Source: an uncultured Nesterenkonia sp. (GTDB lineage Bacteria > Actinomycetota > Actinomycetes > Actinomycetales > Micrococcaceae). From it: DNA of 10,611 nt. This document shows positions 1 through 6,052 of the stretch, piece after piece (position 1 is the first letter of the stretch; every line of letters begins with the position of its first letter). Location of the stretch: assembly GCA_946222885.1 (NCBI GenBank), contig CAMIAK010000028.1, forward strand, positions 1 to 10,611, written 5' to 3'. Below the pieces are notes generated by a model. That model did not search any database. It was not told the origin of the DNA and was given only the letters and a program-made list of their open reading frames with translations. The position numbers were made by a program, and so were the translations under genes.

Positions 1-172
1 TCCTGCCAGCCTCGTCCCGGGGCGCGTCACCAACGTCCTGCCCTCCTACAACTAGGGTCATCGCCGAGGTCAGCAGGCCCAGCAGCAGCGCGACCAGGAG
101 CAGGGGCAGATAGGGCCTCGCGAAGGACCAGAGGATCGAAGCCCGCTCAGCGGTGGACGAGGTCTCAGACAT
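1..172 (-). CDS. N-terminus of a leftward membrane protein, ABC-exporter-like start (partial, possibly disrupted)
   Basis: An ATG at 172-170 has AGGAGG nine bases upstream and opens a frame that runs off the window. The first 37 residues (MSETSSTAERASILW..., then a Leu-rich helix at about residues 20-40) resemble the N-terminal tail and first transmembrane helix of half-size ABC exporters. This is a resemblance only, as no ATPase motif is in view. A second in-frame ATG at 181 is too close to the Shine-Dalgarno sequence. After about residue 38 the codons turn poor (CTA, GTT, GTA, GGA in a row) and the sequence no longer looks like an exporter. There the opposite strand carries a better coding frame. 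The gene may be truncated or frameshifted near position 56. It is divergent from the aldo/keto reductase gene. Confidence 0.45.
   Translation of the reverse strand, partial: MSETSSTAERASILWSFARPYLPLLLVALLLGLLTSAMTLVVGGQDVGDAPRDEAGR
2..55 (+). CDS. C-terminal fragment of an unidentified rightward gene (truncated by window edge)
   Basis: The frame starting at base 2 reads without interruption to a TAG at 53-55 and ends with the residues PASLVPGRVTNVLPSYN. Nearly every codon ends in G or C, as in the clear genes of this window, so the frame looks coding. Only 17 residues are visible and they show no motif, so no function can be given. The same bases are read on the other strand by the leftward membrane-protein frame that starts at 172. 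The rightward reading has much the better codon use over these bases. A chance open frame is possible because it is so short. Confidence 0.4.
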   Translation, partial: PASLVPGRVTNVLPSYN

Positions 173-255
173 GCCTCCCATCCTCCTGCGCGCACAGCGG
201 CCTGCGCATCCTCCCCAGGGGTGAACCCCCTCTGGGACGCAGAGGAGAGCAGGAG

Positions 256-267
256 TAGGCTGGCGCC
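256..267 (+). promoter_or_regulatory. Candidate leaderless promoter -10 box of the aldo/keto reductase gene
   Basis: TAGGCT at 256-261 fits the actinobacterial TANNNT -10 pattern and is followed by six bases and then the ATG at 268. Transcription would then begin at or within a base or so of the start codon. An AGGAG lies at 251-255 but is 12 bases from the ATG, long for a ribosome binding site. No convincing -35 box is visible. A hairpin with a TGAA loop (214-236) lies further upstream in this divergent region. Confidence 0.4.
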
Positions 268-1269
268 ATGGAGTTTCGACACCTCGGAAACAGCGGCCTG
301 AAGATCTCTGAGATCACCTACGGCAACTGGCTGACCCACGGGTCCCAGATCGAGAACGACGTCGCCACGGAGTGCGTGCATGCCGCGCTCGACGCCGGCA
401 TCACCACCTTCGACACCGCCGACGTCTATGCGAACACCGTGGCCGAGCAGGTGCTCGGCGACGCGCTCAGGGGCCAGCGCCGCGAGTCCCTGGAGATCTT
501 CACCAAGGTCTACTTCCCCACGGGTCCCAAGGGGCACAATGACACCGGCCTGTCCCGGAAGCACATCATGGAGTCCATCGACGGCTCGCTGCAGCGGCTG
601 GGCACCGACTACGTGGACCTCTATCAGGCCCACCGGTACGACTACGCCACCCCGCTGGAGGAGACCATGCAGGCCTTCGCGGACATCGTCCGTGCCGGCA
701 AGGCCCTCTACATCGGCGTCAGCGAGTGGAACGCGCAGCAGCTGCGCGCCGGCCACGCGCTGGCGAAGGAGCTGGGCATCCAGCTGATCTCCAACCAACC
801 GCAGTACAACATGCTCTGGCGGGTCATCGAGCCGGAGGTCATCCCAGCCTCCGAGGAGCTGGGCATCAGCCAGATCGTCTGGTCGCCCATCGCCCAGGGC
901 GTGCTGACCGGCAAGTACCTGCCAGGCCAGCCGCTGCCGGAGGGCTCCCGCGCCACGGACAAGGAGGCCGGGCAGTTCATCGAGCGGTATATGGATGACG
1001 AGATCCTCACCGCCGTGCAGAAGCTGAAGCCCATCGCCGAGGACCACGGACTGAACCTGGCCCAGCTGGCCATCGCCTGGGTGCTGCAGAACCCGAATGT
1101 GGCCTCCGCCCTGGTGGGAGCCTCCCGTCCGGAGCAGATCGCCTCCAATGTGGCCGCCGCCGGGGTGACGCTGGACAGCTCGACGATGTCTGCCATCGAC
1201 GCGGCCATCGGGCATCTGGCCCAGGACGATCCCTCCCTGACACAGTCCCCTCCGGAGCGGCTGGCCTGA
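268..1269 (+). CDS. Aldo/keto reductase (AKR superfamily, Kv-beta/YghZ-like)
   Basis: This is a cytosolic NAD(P)H-dependent oxidoreductase of 333 residues, the normal length for this branch of the family, folding as a TIM barrel. The catalytic tetrad is complete: Asp49 and Tyr54 in DTADVYANT, Lys80 in FTKVYF, and His122 in LYQAHRYD. Cofactor-contacting motifs are also present: S152-E-W-N, Asn176-Gln177, and the phosphate-binding loop GASRPEQIASN at 284-294. The start at 268 gives the standard MEFRHLGNSGLKIS opening of the family. The substrate cannot be told from sequence; relatives reduce small aldehydes, methylglyoxal or sugar-derived carbonyls. The gene stands alone, divergent from the membrane-protein fragment on the left and followed by a strong stem-loop. 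A TANNNT box six bases before the ATG suggests a leaderless message. Confidence 0.93.
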   Translation: MEFRHLGNSGLKISEITYGNWLTHGSQIENDVATECVHAALDAGITTFDTADVYANTVAEQVLGDALRGQRRESLEIFTKVYFPTGPKGHNDTGLSRKHIMESIDGSLQRLGTDYVDLYQAHRYDYATPLEETMQAFADIVRAGKALYIGVSEWNAQQLRAGHALAKELGIQLISNQPQYNMLWRVIEPEVIPASEELGISQIVWSPIAQGVLTGKYLPGQPLPEGSRATDKEAGQFIERYMDDEILTAVQKLKPIAEDHGLNLAQLAIAWVLQNPNVASALVGASRPEQIASNVAAAGVTLDSSTMSAIDAAIGHLAQDDPSLTQSPPERLA

Positions 1270-1295
1270 CGGGCTCCAGATCACATCACAATCGT

Positions 1296-1339
1296 TATGG
1301 AACTGTGCCCATCTCCCGTAGGATGGGCACAGTTCCATA
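1296..1339 (+). terminator. Perfect 18-bp stem-loop after the aldo/keto reductase gene
   Basis: TATGGAACTGTGCCCATC (1296-1313) is followed after an 8-base loop by its exact reverse complement (1322-1339). It begins 27 bases after the reductase stop codon. No T-run follows, so if it terminates transcription it does so as a stem-only terminator, which is common in actinobacteria. Its right arm includes TGGGCACAGTTCC, nearly repeated beside the stem-loop at 4052-4093. A TAGACT box (1338-1343) that could be the -10 of the next gene overlaps the end of the right arm. Confidence 0.65.
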
Positions 1340-1367
1340 GACTCCGGAGAAGGCAGAGGGCAGACGC

Positions 1368-2507
1368 GTGATCAGCGCCAGCGATGACCTGCGGGACACC
1401 GCGACGCTCCGCCGCCGCGCCCGCTCCGTGCTCTGCGCCGCTGTGCTCTCTGGCGGACTGGTCCTCCTGGGAACCTCCCCGGCCGCGGCCACCACCGCCC
1501 CGGACGGGCCGCAGGACTCCCCCTCCCCGACCACGGCCATCGACGCCTCCGAGCAGGCCGAGCAGGAGGATCTCGACGCCGGCCAGGACGATGAGGGCCA
1601 GACCGGAGCGCCCGAGACCACGCCGCCTCCCGCCACCCAGGAGCCTACGCAGGAGCCCGACCCCCCAGAGGCTCCGGAGCAGACCCCTGAGGAGACGCCG
1701 ACCTCACCAGAGGGCGAGGACCCGACTCCGGCTCCCTCTCCGACGCCGACCCCCACCCCGGACCCGTCGCTGGAGACGGACCCCCCGGCGACCGATCCGG
1801 GCACTCCCGACGCACCGGACACCCCCGGCACTCCGAGCGCAGACCCGGAGGCCGAGAGCCCTGCGGAACTCCAGTGCTCCTCGACCACAGTCGCCCCGGG
1901 CGCGAGCACCAGCGTCCCCGTGGCCAATGCGGAAGGTCCGCTGCAGATCACCAACGGCACCACCGGTGTGTTCGGCGGCACCGCCCAGGTCTCCGGCAGC
2001 AGCGTCATCTACACCGCGCCGTCCGGCGGCAGCGGCGTCGACTCCTTCACTGTGATCGACGCCGCGGGCAACACCTGCTCCGTCTCCTTCACCATCTCCG
2101 GCTCCGGAGCCGGCACCCCCGATGCCGGGGCCGGTGACCAGGGACCCGACCCCACAACCACGGCACCCGCTGACAGCACCGACGGACCGGACTACAGCCT
2201 GCCCGGCACCCCGACGACGGCGGCCGGGTCGCTCTTCGGCACCCCCTCCCCCGCGGAGACGGGCAGCGCCTCAGCTGCCAGCCCGACCTCGCCCGGCTAC
2301 ACGATCCCCGGCAGCCCGAACTCCACCGACGGCTCCTCCCCGGATGAGGACTCCGGCCCTGAGGATGAGGAGGACTCCGAGGAGGACGAGGAGAGCCTGG
2401 CCGAGACCGGCATGGACTCCACCGGAACTGCCGCCGCCCTGACGCTCGCACTGGGCTCGATCATCGCCGGCGCGGCCGCCGTCGCGATCTCCCGCCGCCG
2501 CGCCTGA
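1368..2507 (+). CDS. Secreted cell-wall-anchored protein with LAETG sortase signal, Pro/Thr-rich stalk and Ig-like domain
   Basis: This 379-residue surface protein probably extends from the cell wall. Residues 1-41 form a Sec signal peptide: an Arg-rich stretch (RRRAR, 15-19), a hydrophobic core, and a likely cut near the Ala run at 39-41. Residues 44-165 are a disordered Pro/Thr/Glu-rich stalk. Residues 167-245 look like a small beta-sandwich (Ig/cadherin-like), with Cys170 and Cys237 placed to form a disulfide. A second linker has two YxxPGxP units and a strongly acidic tract. The end is a complete sorting signal: LAETG (344-348), a hydrophobic helix (about 353-374) and RRR. LAxTG is the motif recognised by class E sortases in high-GC Gram-positives; no sortase gene is in this window. 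The start is GTG, with AGAGGG (1355-1360) seven bases upstream. Ligand and role are unknown. Confidence 0.88.
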   Translation: MISASDDLRDTATLRRRARSVLCAAVLSGGLVLLGTSPAAATTAPDGPQDSPSPTTAIDASEQAEQEDLDAGQDDEGQTGAPETTPPPATQEPTQEPDPPEAPEQTPEETPTSPEGEDPTPAPSPTPTPTPDPSLETDPPATDPGTPDAPDTPGTPSADPEAESPAELQCSSTTVAPGASTSVPVANAEGPLQITNGTTGVFGGTAQVSGSSVIYTAPSGGSGVDSFTVIDAAGNTCSVSFTISGSGAGTPDAGAGDQGPDPTTTAPADSTDGPDYSLPGTPTTAAGSLFGTPSPAETGSASAASPTSPGYTIPGSPNSTDGSSPDEDSGPEDEEDSEEDEESLAETGMDSTGTAAALTLALGSIIAGAAAVAISRRRA

Positions 2508-2530
2508 GGGCCTCCTTCTGAGGGCCTCAG
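2504..2530. terminator. Stem-loop between convergent genes, likely bidirectional terminator
   Basis: The direct repeat CTGAGGGCCTC/GAGGGCCTCAG folds on itself: 2504-2514 pairs with 2520-2530 across a CTTCT loop, with one central G-G mismatch. It overlaps the stop codon of the surface-protein gene and lies 19 bases past the stop of the thioesterase gene, so it can serve both. There is no T-run on either side. Confidence 0.5.
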
Positions 2531-2549
2531 GACCACTGGACCGGCAGCC

Positions 2550-3104
2550 TCAGAAGACGTTCGGCGCAGGCTTCCGCGCCGAGGGCAGCGCCGACTCCTC
2601 CCGCCACCGCCGCAGCTCCTCGCTGACAGTGAAGTCGTCCGGCATCTGGTGCCCGAGGTCCTCGATCATCTCCGCGATCTGCTCATTGCTCACCGGGCCC
2701 TCCTTGCCGACCAGCCGGCCGGCGACGACGGCGCGCACGTAGATCTCCCCATCCACCGCCGCGCGGTGCTCGATGTAGAAGCAGCGGTCGTCCATGCCGA
2801 TCAGCCGGGTGTGGATCTCGAACTTGGTCATGAAGGTGACCGAGCGCCGGAAGGTGATCTGCTCGGCCTGGACCACCGGATGCCACCCCCTCTCCCGGGC
2901 GCCCTTCCACATCCCGGAGCGCGCCATGAGGTCATAGCGGCCCAGGTCGAAGAGTGAGAAGTACTGCCCGTTGTTGATGTGCATCAGGATGTCGACGTCC
3001 GTGGGCAGGGCCCGCAGGGTGATCACCCCGGGCTCCCAAGGGGTGATCCGGGAGCGGCGGCGGGCCTTCAGCAGCACCAGAAGAGTGCGGAATATCACAT
3101 GCAT
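2550..3104 (-). CDS. Thioesterase-like protein (4HBT hotdog fold, THEM6-like)
   Basis: This 184-residue protein belongs to the thioesterase/thiol ester dehydratase superfamily, whose members hydrolyse acyl-CoA thioesters in a single hotdog domain. The signature is DVDILMHINNGQYFSLFDLGRYDLMARSG (about 36-64), with Asp38, His42, Asn44 and Asn45 in the positions typical of the 4HBT/THEM6 group. It is followed by a beta-strand-rich region that includes a run of aromatic residues and ends at AVVAGRL. The Arg-rich N-terminus after a short hydrophobic stretch (2-12) may sit at the membrane. Acyl substrate unknown. It lies 22 bp downstream of the OmpR-like regulator gene on the same strand and could be read from the same message. 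A palindrome and a candidate promoter at its own start codon suggest separate control. There is no good Shine-Dalgarno sequence at the ATG. Confidence 0.82.
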   Translation of the reverse strand: MHVIFRTLLVLLKARRRSRITPWEPGVITLRALPTDVDILMHINNGQYFSLFDLGRYDLMARSGMWKGARERGWHPVVQAEQITFRRSVTFMTKFEIHTRLIGMDDRCFYIEHRAAVDGEIYVRAVVAGRLVGKEGPVSNEQIAEMIEDLGHQMPDDFTVSEELRRWREESALPSARKPAPNVF

Positions 3105-3121
3105 AGACCCAGTCTATGCAT
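3099..3121 (-). promoter_or_regulatory. 10-bp inverted repeat with embedded -10 box at the thioesterase start codon (candidate operator)
   Basis: ATGCATAGAC (3099-3108), spacer CCA, GTCTATGCAT (3112-3121) form a perfect 10-bp inverted repeat. On the minus strand it contains TAGACT (3116-3111), a TANNNT -10 box, six bases before the ATG at 3104. Promoter, transcript start and start codon would all lie within one dyad. A dimeric repressor bound here would block transcription. The dyad could also fold as a small RNA hairpin if read through from the upstream gene. Confidence 0.45.
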
Positions 3122-3126
3122 ACTCA

Positions 3127-3927
3127 TTACCTTTCAGTAACCTCTTCCCCCGATTCCTCCCGCTCCTCCCCGGAGAGGGCAGCGGCGGCGGGCCGCAGAA
3201 CATAGCCTGCACCGCGGACCGTATGGATCATCCGCGGCATGTCCGCCTCGATCTTCTTGCGCACATAGCTGATGTAGAGCTCCACGATGTTCGCCTGCCC
3301 GGCGAACTCGTACTCCCAGACCTGCTGCAGGATCTCCGACTTCGACAGCACTGTGCGGGCATGCCGCATGAGCAGCCGCAGCAGCCGGAACTCGGTGTCC
3401 GAGAGATCGATGTCGCGCCCGGCGCGGCGGACGGTGCGCGCCGTGGTGTCCAGCTCGAGGTCGCCGACCTCCAGCCGCTCCCCCTCCCGGCGTTCGGGGA
3501 GCCGCCCGGTGAGGAAGTGCAGGCGGCGCAGGGACTCCTCGACGTCGATGGTCCCGGCCATGTGGTCGTCCACCGGGCGGCACAGACCGAGGATCTCCCC
3601 CAGCTCGGCGTCGGCGTCGAACCAGATCAGGGCGGCGGTGTGCTCACGGAGCCGGTGCAGCTCCTCCAGGCTCTCCTCCAGCTGCGGGATGCGGCGGCTG
3701 GCCCGGGCGTCGACCACCAGGACCTCCGGGCCGTCCTCCTCCGCGCTCTTGGCCGCGATCTCCCGGTTGGGCGCATGCAGGACCTTCACATCGAGCCCGC
3801 GCAGCCGCTGGGTCAGCTCGGAGACCGCCGGGGAGGGCCCTGCCAGGACCAGCACCGGGGAGGAGACGCGCAGGGACGCCGGGTCGGCGCTGCTCCCCGG
3901 CGTCCCTGCGTCCTCCTGAATGCTCAC
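3127..3927 (-). CDS. OmpR/PhoB-type DNA-binding regulator with degenerate receiver domain (orphan)
   Basis: This is a 266-residue transcription factor. Residues about 148-246 are an intact winged-helix domain (Trans_reg_C), with the family hallmarks LSDTEFRLLRLLMRHARTVLSKSEIL (about 175-200) and the ending RMIHTVRGAGYVLRP (232-246). Residues 24-142 match a receiver in length and pattern but lack most of the phosphorylation site. The acidic pair after strand 1 is Ala29-Gly30. The usual Thr/Ser is Phe103. The conserved Lys-Pro is Gly125-Thr126. Only Asp73 (VLVVDA) remains at the phospho-acceptor position. Normal phosphorylation by a kinase is therefore unlikely, and no kinase gene adjoins. The start is GTG with GAGGAGG five bases upstream. 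The C-terminal tail (247-266) is Glu-rich. The thioesterase gene follows 22 bp downstream and may be a target. Confidence 0.88.
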   Translation of the reverse strand: MSIQEDAGTPGSSADPASLRVSSPVLVLAGPSPAVSELTQRLRGLDVKVLHAPNREIAAKSAEEDGPEVLVVDARASRRIPQLEESLEELHRLREHTAALIWFDADAELGEILGLCRPVDDHMAGTIDVEESLRRLHFLTGRLPERREGERLEVGDLELDTTARTVRRAGRDIDLSDTEFRLLRLLMRHARTVLSKSEILQQVWEYEFAGQANIVELYISYVRKKIEADMPRMIHTVRGAGYVLRPAAAALSGEEREESGEEVTER

Positions 3928-4051
3928 GTGGCCTCCTCATGATCTATCTTGCCGCTTCTGCCGCAGGATCACAGGAACAACACAGCTTTCAGGGTATTCC
4001 ACGCGTTCAGGTCCGCACGACCGCCGGGGGCCATCCCTCTCTGCACAGGAA

Positions 4052-4093
4052 CTCTGCCCATGCACCGCCATAGTGGGGTGGGCATGGGCAGAG
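4052..4093 (-). terminator. 12-bp stem-loop after the NarL-type regulator gene
   Basis: CTCTGCCCATGC (4052-4063) pairs perfectly with GCATGGGCAGAG (4082-4093); the loop can add short inner pairs (ACC/GGT, CCA/TGG). In the direction of the two-component operon it begins 30 bases after the stop codon and has no U-tract. Read on the minus strand, its far arm is followed by TTCC, giving TGGGCAGAGTTCC, which differs at one base from the corresponding part of the stem-loop at 1296-1339. The remainder of the 196-bp gap (3928-4123) is the upstream region of the OmpR-like gene, where I see no clear promoter. Confidence 0.55.
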
Positions 4094-4123
4094 ATCGGCC
4101 TGCCTGCGGACTAGAGGCCGGCT

Positions 4124-4753
4124 TCAGAGCCAGTCGCGCTCCCGGGCATAACGGGCGGCGTCGTGCCGGGTCCTGGTCTGGGTCTTCTGCATGGCCGCGG
4201 AGAGGTAGTTGCGCACCGTCCCCTCCGCCAGGTGAATCCGCGCGGAGATGTCGGCCACCGAATAGCCCTGGGAGGTCTCCCGGAGCACGTCGATCTCCCG
4301 GTCGGTGAGCGGGCAGTCATCGACGACGGCGAGCGCGGAGACGTCCGGGTCGATCCAGCGCCTACCCTGGTGCAGCGCCGCGATCACCTCTGCGATATGG
4401 GCGGGCTCAGCCGATTTGCTGACGAAGCCGCGGACTCCGAGCTTCAGCGCCCGACGGAGGACCCCGGGGCGGGCATGCCGGGTGAGCATCAGCACGGTCT
4501 GCTCCGGACGGCGCCGCTGGAGCTCGGCGAGGGCTTCGAGCCCGTCGGCGCCCGGCATCTCCAGATCGATGACCAGGACGTCGGGCTCGTGGCGGATCAC
4601 CGCCTCGACGGCAGCCTCCCCGTCCTCCGCCTCGGCCAGGACAGTGATCTCCCCCTCCAGGGGCAGCAGTGCGGAGAGCGCCTTGCGCAGCAGAGCCTCG
4701 TCATCGGCCAGCACGATGCTGGTGGGACCCCGGCCGGGTGCGTCATGGCTCAT
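4124..4753 (-). CDS. NarL/DesR-family response regulator
   Basis: This 209-residue response regulator is the partner of the kinase encoded just upstream. The receiver (about 11-130) is complete: acidic pair Asp17-Asp18, phospho-acceptor Asp63 in VIDLEMPG, Thr91 in LMLTR, and Lys113 in FVSKS. The LuxR-type helix-turn-helix (about 147-200) shows LTDREIDVLRETSQGYSVADISARIHL followed by EGTVRNYLSAAMQKT, the recognition helix. Its start lies inside the end of the kinase gene (11-bp overlap, ATGAGCCATGA), with GGAGG seven bases upstream, so translation is probably coupled to the kinase. A 13-bp palindrome upstream of the kinase gene is a plausible binding site. What it controls cannot be read from sequence; the divergent export gene is the nearest candidate. 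Confidence 0.94.
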   Translation of the reverse strand: MSHDAPGRGPTSIVLADDEALLRKALSALLPLEGEITVLAEAEDGEAAVEAVIRHEPDVLVIDLEMPGADGLEALAELQRRRPEQTVLMLTRHARPGVLRRALKLGVRGFVSKSAEPAHIAEVIAALHQGRRWIDPDVSALAVVDDCPLTDREIDVLRETSQGYSVADISARIHLAEGTVRNYLSAAMQKTQTRTRHDAARYARERDWL

Positions 4754-5906
4754 CGGACGTCCTCCCGGGGAAGTGCGCCGCCGTGGAGAAGCTGGAGCCG
4801 CGCCGGCTCACCCGGAGCTCTCCGTCATGGTCCGCCACCCGCTGTCTGAGGGTCTCCAGGCCACGGAGCGGAGGCTGGACGGCCGCCTCGGGCGCGGAGT
4901 CCTCCTCTGCCGAGACCGGGCCGGCGCCGTCGTTGGTCACCGTGATGCTCCTGCGGGACAGCCCGATCTCCACCTGGGTCGCCTGGGCATGCCTGAGGAT
5001 ATTGGTGGTGGTCTCGCGCAGGACCTGGCCGAGCAGCTCCCCGTACGGGCTGTCCTCCGGTTCCTCCTCCTCCCGGCGGATCAGCACCTCTATCCCTGCG
5101 GCCTCGAAGAGGTTCTTGGCGTTCTCCAGCTCAGAGCTGAGATTCAGCCGGCGCTGGGCGTAGGCGAGCTCCTTGGTCTGGGTGATGGTGTCGGCGACCA
5201 GCTCGTGGACCTCCCGCAGCTCCTGTGCAGCCCGTCCGGCGTCGTGCTCCACCAGCTTCTCGGCCAACGCCACCTTCAGCTTCACCACGTGCAGGGTGTG
5301 CCCCTGGATGTCATGCAGTTCGCTGGCGAACCGGATGCGCTCCTGCATGATGCCCAATTCGGCCTCTGCCTTCCGAGCCTGCTCCAGCTCATGGAGGATC
5401 ACCCAGTAGCGGTCCGAGTAGAGCATCATCGCGGTGACGAACACGGCGATGATGCCCGGGACCAGGGAGAACTCCAGCAGACCCAGCTCCGGATTCCGCC
5501 AGACGGCGGCCGCCCCGATGCCCGCCGTCAGCAGGCCGAAGCCGGCGGTCCCGGCGGCCCGGTGCCGCGGCAGCCGCGGCACCGTCATCGACCCCACGAC
5601 GGCCAGTGGGAAGAACGCCATCGAGGTCCCGAACACGAAGGCACCGATCCCCCAGACCGCAGTGCAGATGACCAGCGCTGCGGTGCCGAAGCGCGGATAC
5701 CCCGAACGGCCCCACTGGGTCATCACGCAGACCGAGGCCACGAAGGCCACCCCGACGACGGCGGCCTCCCACCAGTTCTGGGCCTGCACGGCGATCAGGA
5801 TGACCCCCACCGGCAGGATGCTGACCATGGTGGTCACCACCGTGGTGCGGTGCATCCGGCGGTAGCTGGCCTCCGCGTCATAGGGGCGGACCTCTGGGGA
5901 GCTCAT
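4743..5906 (-). CDS. Sensor histidine kinase, HisKA_3 (HPK7/DesK-like) family
   Basis: This membrane kinase has 387 residues from the ATG at 5906. The N-terminal half carries about five or six hydrophobic segments (near 27-40, 49-62, 75-93, 96-108, 120-135 and 147-163) with little outside the membrane, so it probably senses a signal in or at the membrane. The dimerisation/phospho-acceptor helix holds ELHDIQGHTLHVVKLK with His198. The HATPase_c domain has the N box ETTTNILRHA (Asn302), a G1-type motif TNDGAG (324-329) and GLETLRQRV (349-357). The open frame extends upstream to 6059, but those 51 residues are compositionally unlike protein and overlap the divergent promoter region. At 5906 there is no Shine-Dalgarno, but TAGGCT lies eight bases before the ATG, suggesting a leaderless message. 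The end overlaps the response-regulator start by 11 bp. Confidence 0.92.
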   Translation of the reverse strand: MSSPEVRPYDAEASYRRMHRTTVVTTMVSILPVGVILIAVQAQNWWEAAVVGVAFVASVCVMTQWGRSGYPRFGTAALVICTAVWGIGAFVFGTSMAFFPLAVVGSMTVPRLPRHRAAGTAGFGLLTAGIGAAAVWRNPELGLLEFSLVPGIIAVFVTAMMLYSDRYWVILHELEQARKAEAELGIMQERIRFASELHDIQGHTLHVVKLKVALAEKLVEHDAGRAAQELREVHELVADTITQTKELAYAQRRLNLSSELENAKNLFEAAGIEVLIRREEEEPEDSPYGELLGQVLRETTTNILRHAQATQVEIGLSRRSITVTNDGAGPVSAEEDSAPEAAVQPPLRGLETLRQRVADHDGELRVSRRGSSFSTAAHFPGRTSDEP

Positions 5907-5920
5907 CGCTGACGAGCCTA
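5907..5920 (-). promoter_or_regulatory. Candidate leaderless promoter -10 box of the kinase-regulator operon
   Basis: On the minus strand TAGGCT (5920-5915) fits TANNNT and stands eight bases before the kinase ATG at 5906. No Shine-Dalgarno sequence is present. A -35 match at the expected spacing (TCTGGA, 5943-5938) is weak, as expected for a promoter needing an activator. Confidence 0.4.
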
Positions 5921-5945
5921 GCCGCAGGGGCGGGCCCTCCAGAAG

Positions 5946-5958
5946 TGACGCTGCGTCA
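5946..5958. promoter_or_regulatory. 13-bp palindrome in the divergent kinase/export-gene region (candidate response-regulator site)
   Basis: TGACGC-T-GCGTCA is a perfect inverted repeat around a central base. It lies about 40 bp upstream of the kinase start codon and 95 bp upstream of the export gene. If the kinase message starts at its ATG, the dyad centre is near -46, just beyond the -35 region, a common place for an activator. Dyads of this size are typical of NarL/LuxR-type regulators such as the one encoded in this operon. Binding is inferred, not shown. Confidence 0.45.
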
Positions 5959-6052
5959 TATCCGCCCATGACACAGGGACACTGCCGGGCGCGCACGAGG
6001 GCCGGAAGAGTGGGAGGCGTACTGATCGAACCCCTGCCGAACGGAGCAGATG

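Noticed and set aside
70..1338. Very long leftward open frame (422 codons) opposite the aldo/keto reductase gene
   Set aside because: It mirrors the reductase in the antisense frame; its sequence is a low-complexity Gly/Leu/Asp/Val-rich product typical of GC-rich shadows and has no domain.
3095..3121. Nine-codon frame MHRLGLCM preceded by AAAGG and overlapping the thioesterase start, as a possible upstream regulatory peptide
   Set aside because: It falls entirely inside the 10-bp dyad and adjoins the upstream gene's stop, so chance is likely; the -10 box reading explains the site better.
4305..5912. Rightward 535-codon open frame across the two-component genes
   Set aside because: It lies opposite a kinase and regulator with complete catalytic motifs; its Ser/Arg/Pro/His-rich translation is a GC-rich artefact.
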